Shown piece after piece: positions 61,095-64,000 of a stretch of DNA of 64,000 nucleotides. The notes below the pieces were generated by a model, which had not been told where the DNA came from, searched no databases, and saw nothing but the letters and a program-made list of their open reading frames with translations. This DNA is from Macrotis lagotis (Eukaryota; Chordata; Mammalia; Peramelemorphia; Peramelidae), in NCBI RefSeq assembly GCF_037893015.1, contig NC_133661.1, forward strand, positions 186,436,703-186,500,702, written 5' to 3'. Positions within the stretch are counted from its first letter, which is position 1. Each line of letters opens with the position of its first letter. Position numbers and translations under genes: made by a program.

Positions 61095-61317
61095 GTGAAC
61101 TGGAGTAAAGAGAGGTACCAGAGACTTTGATCATTGAGTAAAGGGGAACTCCAGTCAGATCACTGCCCCTTCTCAATATTTGGATAAAATATCCCTGGAA
61201 GAATTCTGATTCTTAGAAAAGGCTTTAATCACTTCCATTTTGGTCCTGTCTAAAACAGGGGTGACTAGTGAAATAAAATAGAATTTGCACAATTTTCTCC
61301 CTCTATTAATTTTCCAG

Positions 61318-61467
61318 CCTGGACTTTAATCTTCAACTGAATGAGCTTGGGAGGGATAATCTGACTTGTGCTATGGACTTGAATGCAGATGACTGTTTTC
61401 TCCTCTTAGCACAACCACTTTTGGGGATGCTGCTACTGGATCTAGATTCTTCTGTTCCTGAATTCTG
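61318..61467 (+). pseudogene. TEP1: TEP1 exon P
   Basis: 150 nt after TTTTCCAG and before GTAAGA. Open: LDFNLQLNELGRDNLTCAMD and LLLDLDSSVPEFW, aligned with the human LHLNRILQEDL to SEIW stretch. Confidence 0.85.
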
Positions 61468-61643
61468 GTAAGATCTTAAATACCTGCTTCTTCCTAAGTT
61501 GAGGCATGAGTAGGAAAAACCTAGGTTTCATCTAATTTAGAGCCTTTTCTCTCTAAAGCTGATCCTGTTTATGAGTCATGAGTACAGATCATTTGAGGAA
61601 TGAGAAAAGGTTCCAAGTTCAATCTTTGTTTCTTTCTTTCTAG

Positions 61644-61717
61644 GGATCAATTATCTTACAGGTTTCACACTGTTTTCTATGCACAAAGAATATGGTGTGC
61701 TTGTTGTGAAACCTCGG
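61644..61717 (+). pseudogene. TEP1: TEP1 exon Q with frameshift
   Basis: Starts in frame from exon P (W-DQLSYRFHTVF), but the conserved SMHKEYGVLVVKP is in another frame. An indel near 61668-61676 explains it. Donor GTATGA. Confidence 0.85.
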
Positions 61718-62091
61718 GTATGACATTTTGGTCTCAGTGTATATAAGTCTTGTATGTGTGTCTAAATACTTCGCTTAAGTGGAAACCTTGAGAATACTGA
61801 ACATTTGATTATCTTTATTTGTATCACTAGCACCTAGCATGGTGCCTGGCTTATGGATTAATATTCATACATGATTCATTTATCATTTTCTTTCATGATA
61901 ATTGGCTAATTATATAGAGTTCTTTGGAGACAGATCTGTCTTATACTTTGTATCTTCTATAAGGTGTAACATGAGCACTCACATGTTGGATTCTTTTGGT
62001 GTGGCTAAGGTTAGCAGATGACTATAATTCAAGGAATCCTACAGATAAACGATTACTGAATCTGGACTGAAACTGATTAAGAAAATAATGC

Positions 62092-62100
62092 ACACACACA

Positions 62101-62142
<42 letters not shown>
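62092..62142. repeat. (CA)n microsatellite
   Basis: About 25 CA units with one CATA interruption, in the intron after exon Q. Confidence 0.96.
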
Positions 62143-62144
<2 letters not shown>

Positions 62145-62264
62145 CATACAAACTTGTTCCCATATGTCCCTCAATAGGTGCAGAAAGAGACAGGTATGCT
62201 GTACCACATAGGGACTTTTAGACTGCAACTAGAAAATCTCCAAAGAATCATATTGTGCATCACC

Positions 62265-62475
62265 TAAGCCAAGCCTGAGTCTAGTAAGCTGGCAAAAGAT
62301 CCAAGAGAATAGAGAGGCTTAAAGGGGAAAAGGTGCATGGTGAGGGCCTGGTGACTTGCTCTGGTTCTAACTCTGCCCTGGGAATGGCAGACTCTACTTA
62401 TTTCTGTGTGCCAGCTCAGAAGGGGTTCTTTGGAAGATGGAAGAATGTACCCCCAAGGGAGACTAGGACACCAAC
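62265..62475 (+). pseudogene. TEP1: TEP1 exon R, heavily degraded
   Basis: Weak but ordered match to the segment before the last WD40 repeat: KDPRE, a TAG, RGLK, then DSTYFCVPAQKGF. Splice sites not resolved. Confidence 0.55.
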
Positions 62476-62599
62476 AACATATGAATACTAGGAGCGGAGG
62501 TTGGAGACACAGTATTCCAAGAAGGTGAAATTAGACAGAAAGAAAGAGGGTTTGGTAGGAGGAGGAAGGGTTATGGGGGAGCTTAGCATGTTTGTCTCT

Positions 62600-62723
62600 C
62601 CTTGCACTATGTCTTTCGATCCGTTCTGGTTCTGCGACCTCCCTCCATGTGCTCCCTGACCTGCTGGTGACAGCTTCTGAGGACCAAGGTGTAAAACTTT
62701 GGGTGAGACCCAACCCACAGCTG
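62600..62723 (+). pseudogene. TEP1: TEP1 exon S (last complete WD40)
   Basis: SATSLHVLPDLLVTASEDQG followed by VKLWVRPNPQL; donor GTAAGC. The start is uncertain. Open over the conserved part. Confidence 0.9.
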
Positions 62724-62856
62724 GTAAGCCTAGCAGTAGATATGGGAACATAGAGTTGAATGACACAGGGAGGAAAGACCCTACTATTTAGGTCAGTTCT
62801 ACAGATCCTGTAGTAAAAGCCTGAAAAGTGAGACTATGTCCTTGTGTCTATTATAG

Positions 62857-62977
62857 TGGAGTCTCTTCCATTGAGGGAGCAGTAAGCTGTGTGGAGCCAA
62901 GACCTGGAGCTCTGTCCACCCTGCAACTGGCTGTAGGCAATGCCCAGGGCCATGTGTACTTTGTGTTGTGGGAGTAA
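62857..62977 (+). pseudogene. TEP1: TEP1 terminal exon T
   Basis: Acceptor TATTATAG. GAVSCVEP, then STLQLAVGNAQGHVYFVLWE and TAA. It matches the C-terminus of TEP1 with no lesion. No AATAAA was seen nearby. Confidence 0.92.
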
Positions 62978-63150
62978 GAGAATTAGACACAGTCAACTGT
63001 CTGGAGACGAAGTCTGAGGATTCCAAAATGCCAGTTTTCCAAAATATTTATTATGCAGAAATTTCACCAAAAGTACAAGTTCTAAATTGTCTGTTCTGTC
63101 ATTGGTGAGCTAACTTAAAGTGGGATAGAAAAAACAAACTATCTTTACCT

Positions 63151-63538
63151 TCACCAGAACTGGGTGAAGTTGAACTGAATTTTTAGCAGTTATCATATAT
63201 GAACCAAGCTAGGATCAAAGACAATGAATTCACTGAAAATGAGGAAGTAGTTCTATGCATTCAGAATTCCTGGGTTATTTGCTGGCTCTAGGGGCACTGT
63301 AGTTCCATTCCTGCCAAAGGAAAGAACATAAAGACGTTGTTTAAAAAAAAAAAACCTGTTTGGTCGAGGAATAGAAAGAATAATGAGATTGGTTAAAATG
63401 ATTGTGAATACTTACAGAGTATCATAATGGGGGGGATGGGGAGACATCTTACCCATTCTCTTGGTACTATGTTTGCCCTGCAGCATTTCTGCTGCTTCTG
63501 GATTGGGCTCTAGCAACTCATTCATCTGGAGTACGTAC
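63151..63538 (-). pseudogene. PARP2: PARP2 3' end, unprocessed pseudogene
   Basis: PARP2 is a nuclear DNA-damage ADP-ribosyltransferase. The last two exons of its catalytic domain are present on the minus strand with the intron between them. Exon 63538-63416 is open (QMNELLEPNPEAAEMLQGKH, then STKRMGKM and YDTL), acceptor CTTCTGCAG and donor GTAAGT. The last exon, 63310-63151, joins in frame (LNGTTVPLEP...GIL) but has TAG at 63255-63253 and tandem TGA TAA at 63195-63190 before the natural end KIQFNFTQFW. No indels; the alignment with human PARP2 is colinear. Its stop lies 173 bases from the TEP1 stop, tail to tail, as in human. Upstream exons lie beyond the window or are lost. Confidence 0.9.
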
Positions 63539-63639
63539 CTGCAGAAGAAAATGTTCTTGGAGTTCACCTAACATGCTTCCCCTCTGAAAGTTCATGTTGA
63601 TTGCAACTGGGAAGCACTCTAGGGGAATCACTGACATCA

Positions 63640-63770
63640 ATTCTCTCATTAACAGATTTTCTTAATTTAAGCATTAGAAAGTAGAAGGGACTAGCCTGAG
63701 GTCACACAGTTGATCATTTGTAAACCTAGAACTTTAACCCTGATCTTTTGATTCCCAGGAAGCCCTCATT
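63640..63770 (-). mobile_element. MIR-type ancient SINE fragment
   Basis: GCCTGAGGTCACACAGTTGA and AACCTAGAACTTTAACCCTG fit an eroded MIR on the minus strand. It lies where the PARP2 intron would be. Confidence 0.5.
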
Positions 63771-63784
63771 TTTGTCCCTTAGAG

Positions 63785-64000
63785 GGACAGCTAGGTGTGG
63801 CAGTGAAGAGAGCATTGACCTTGGAGTCAGGAGGACAGGAGTTTGAATTTGACCTCAGACACTTGATTCTTACTAGTTGTGTGACTTTGGGCTAGTCACT
63901 TAAGTTTATTTGACTCATATTAGGGTCATCTCCAGTCGTCCTGATTCATAACTGGTCACTGTACCATATGATTCTAGAGGAGAAAGTGAGGCTGTTGACT
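63785..64000 (+). mobile_element. tRNA-derived SINE (second family), running to the window edge
   Basis: Head GGGACAGCTAGGTGTGGCAG, core TGACCTCAGACACTTGATTC, tail ending GGAGAAAGTGAGGCTGTTGA. Same family as 419-636 in the opposite orientation. Confidence 0.85.

Larger units (their letters stand above)
59855..62977 (+). pseudogene. TEP1: TEP1-like pseudogene, part 2 (C-terminal WD40 exons and true stop)
   Basis: Ten exon remnants (K-T) match, in order, the C-terminal WD40 repeats of TEP1 to its natural end, YFVLWE and TAA at 62975-62977. Introns and many GT-AG sites remain. Lesions: TGA in exon M (60344-60346), frameshift in N, TGA in O (60982-60984), frameshift in Q, and a likely stop in the remnant at 62265-62475. 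The intact joins are O to P (in frame) and the open exons P, S and T. WD40 repeats build a beta-propeller for assembly; this copy cannot make one. Exons linking this to part 1 are missing. Confidence 0.92.

Overview
The window looks like marsupial nuclear DNA. It is AT-rich, its few genes are broken up by introns, and most of it is interspersed repeat. Two tRNA-derived SINE types are present. The commoner one begins GGGGCAGCTAGGTGGCACAG and ends in a TTGCAAAAA-type tail; this 3' end recalls Australian marsupial SINEs more than opossum ones, but that is from memory. Marsupial-type L1 elements make up much of the rest. No RNA gene, CRISPR array, operon or bacterial feature is seen.

Layout. (1) 210-4270: a minus-strand L1 with shuffled internal segments. 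(2) 5720-11931: ten plus-strand exons matching the last part of the DUF4062-like region and the NACHT ATPase region of TEP1 (telomerase protein component 1). Frames are broken in exons A-E, but exons F-J form one open, correctly spliced frame. A complete solo retroviral LTR (8708-9766) with a 6-bp target duplication sits in the intron between exons H and I, and an internal piece of the same LTR recurs at 12139. (3) 12-59.8 kb: almost entirely repeats, with no recognised TEP1 exon. An intact minus-strand secreted RNase A-family gene (28068-28544) lies in the middle. L1 copies at 45.1-47.8 kb and 48.05-54.1 kb carry a SINE and an RPL6 retropseudogene. (4) 59855-62977: ten degenerate exons for the C-terminal WD40 repeats of TEP1, including the true last exon and stop. 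(5) 63151-63538, minus strand: the last two exons of PARP2, intron retained, with three premature stops. (6) A different SINE runs off the right edge.

Reading. TEP1 and PARP2 lie tail-to-tail here, as in human. Both are broken yet keep introns and splice sites, so neither is a processed copy. The best explanation is a decayed segmental duplicate of the TEP1-PARP2 locus; loss of the original locus is the alternative. TEP1 lacks its N-terminal exons and about half of its C-terminal body, and the gap holds the RNase gene. The RNase is the only gene here likely to make a functional protein.
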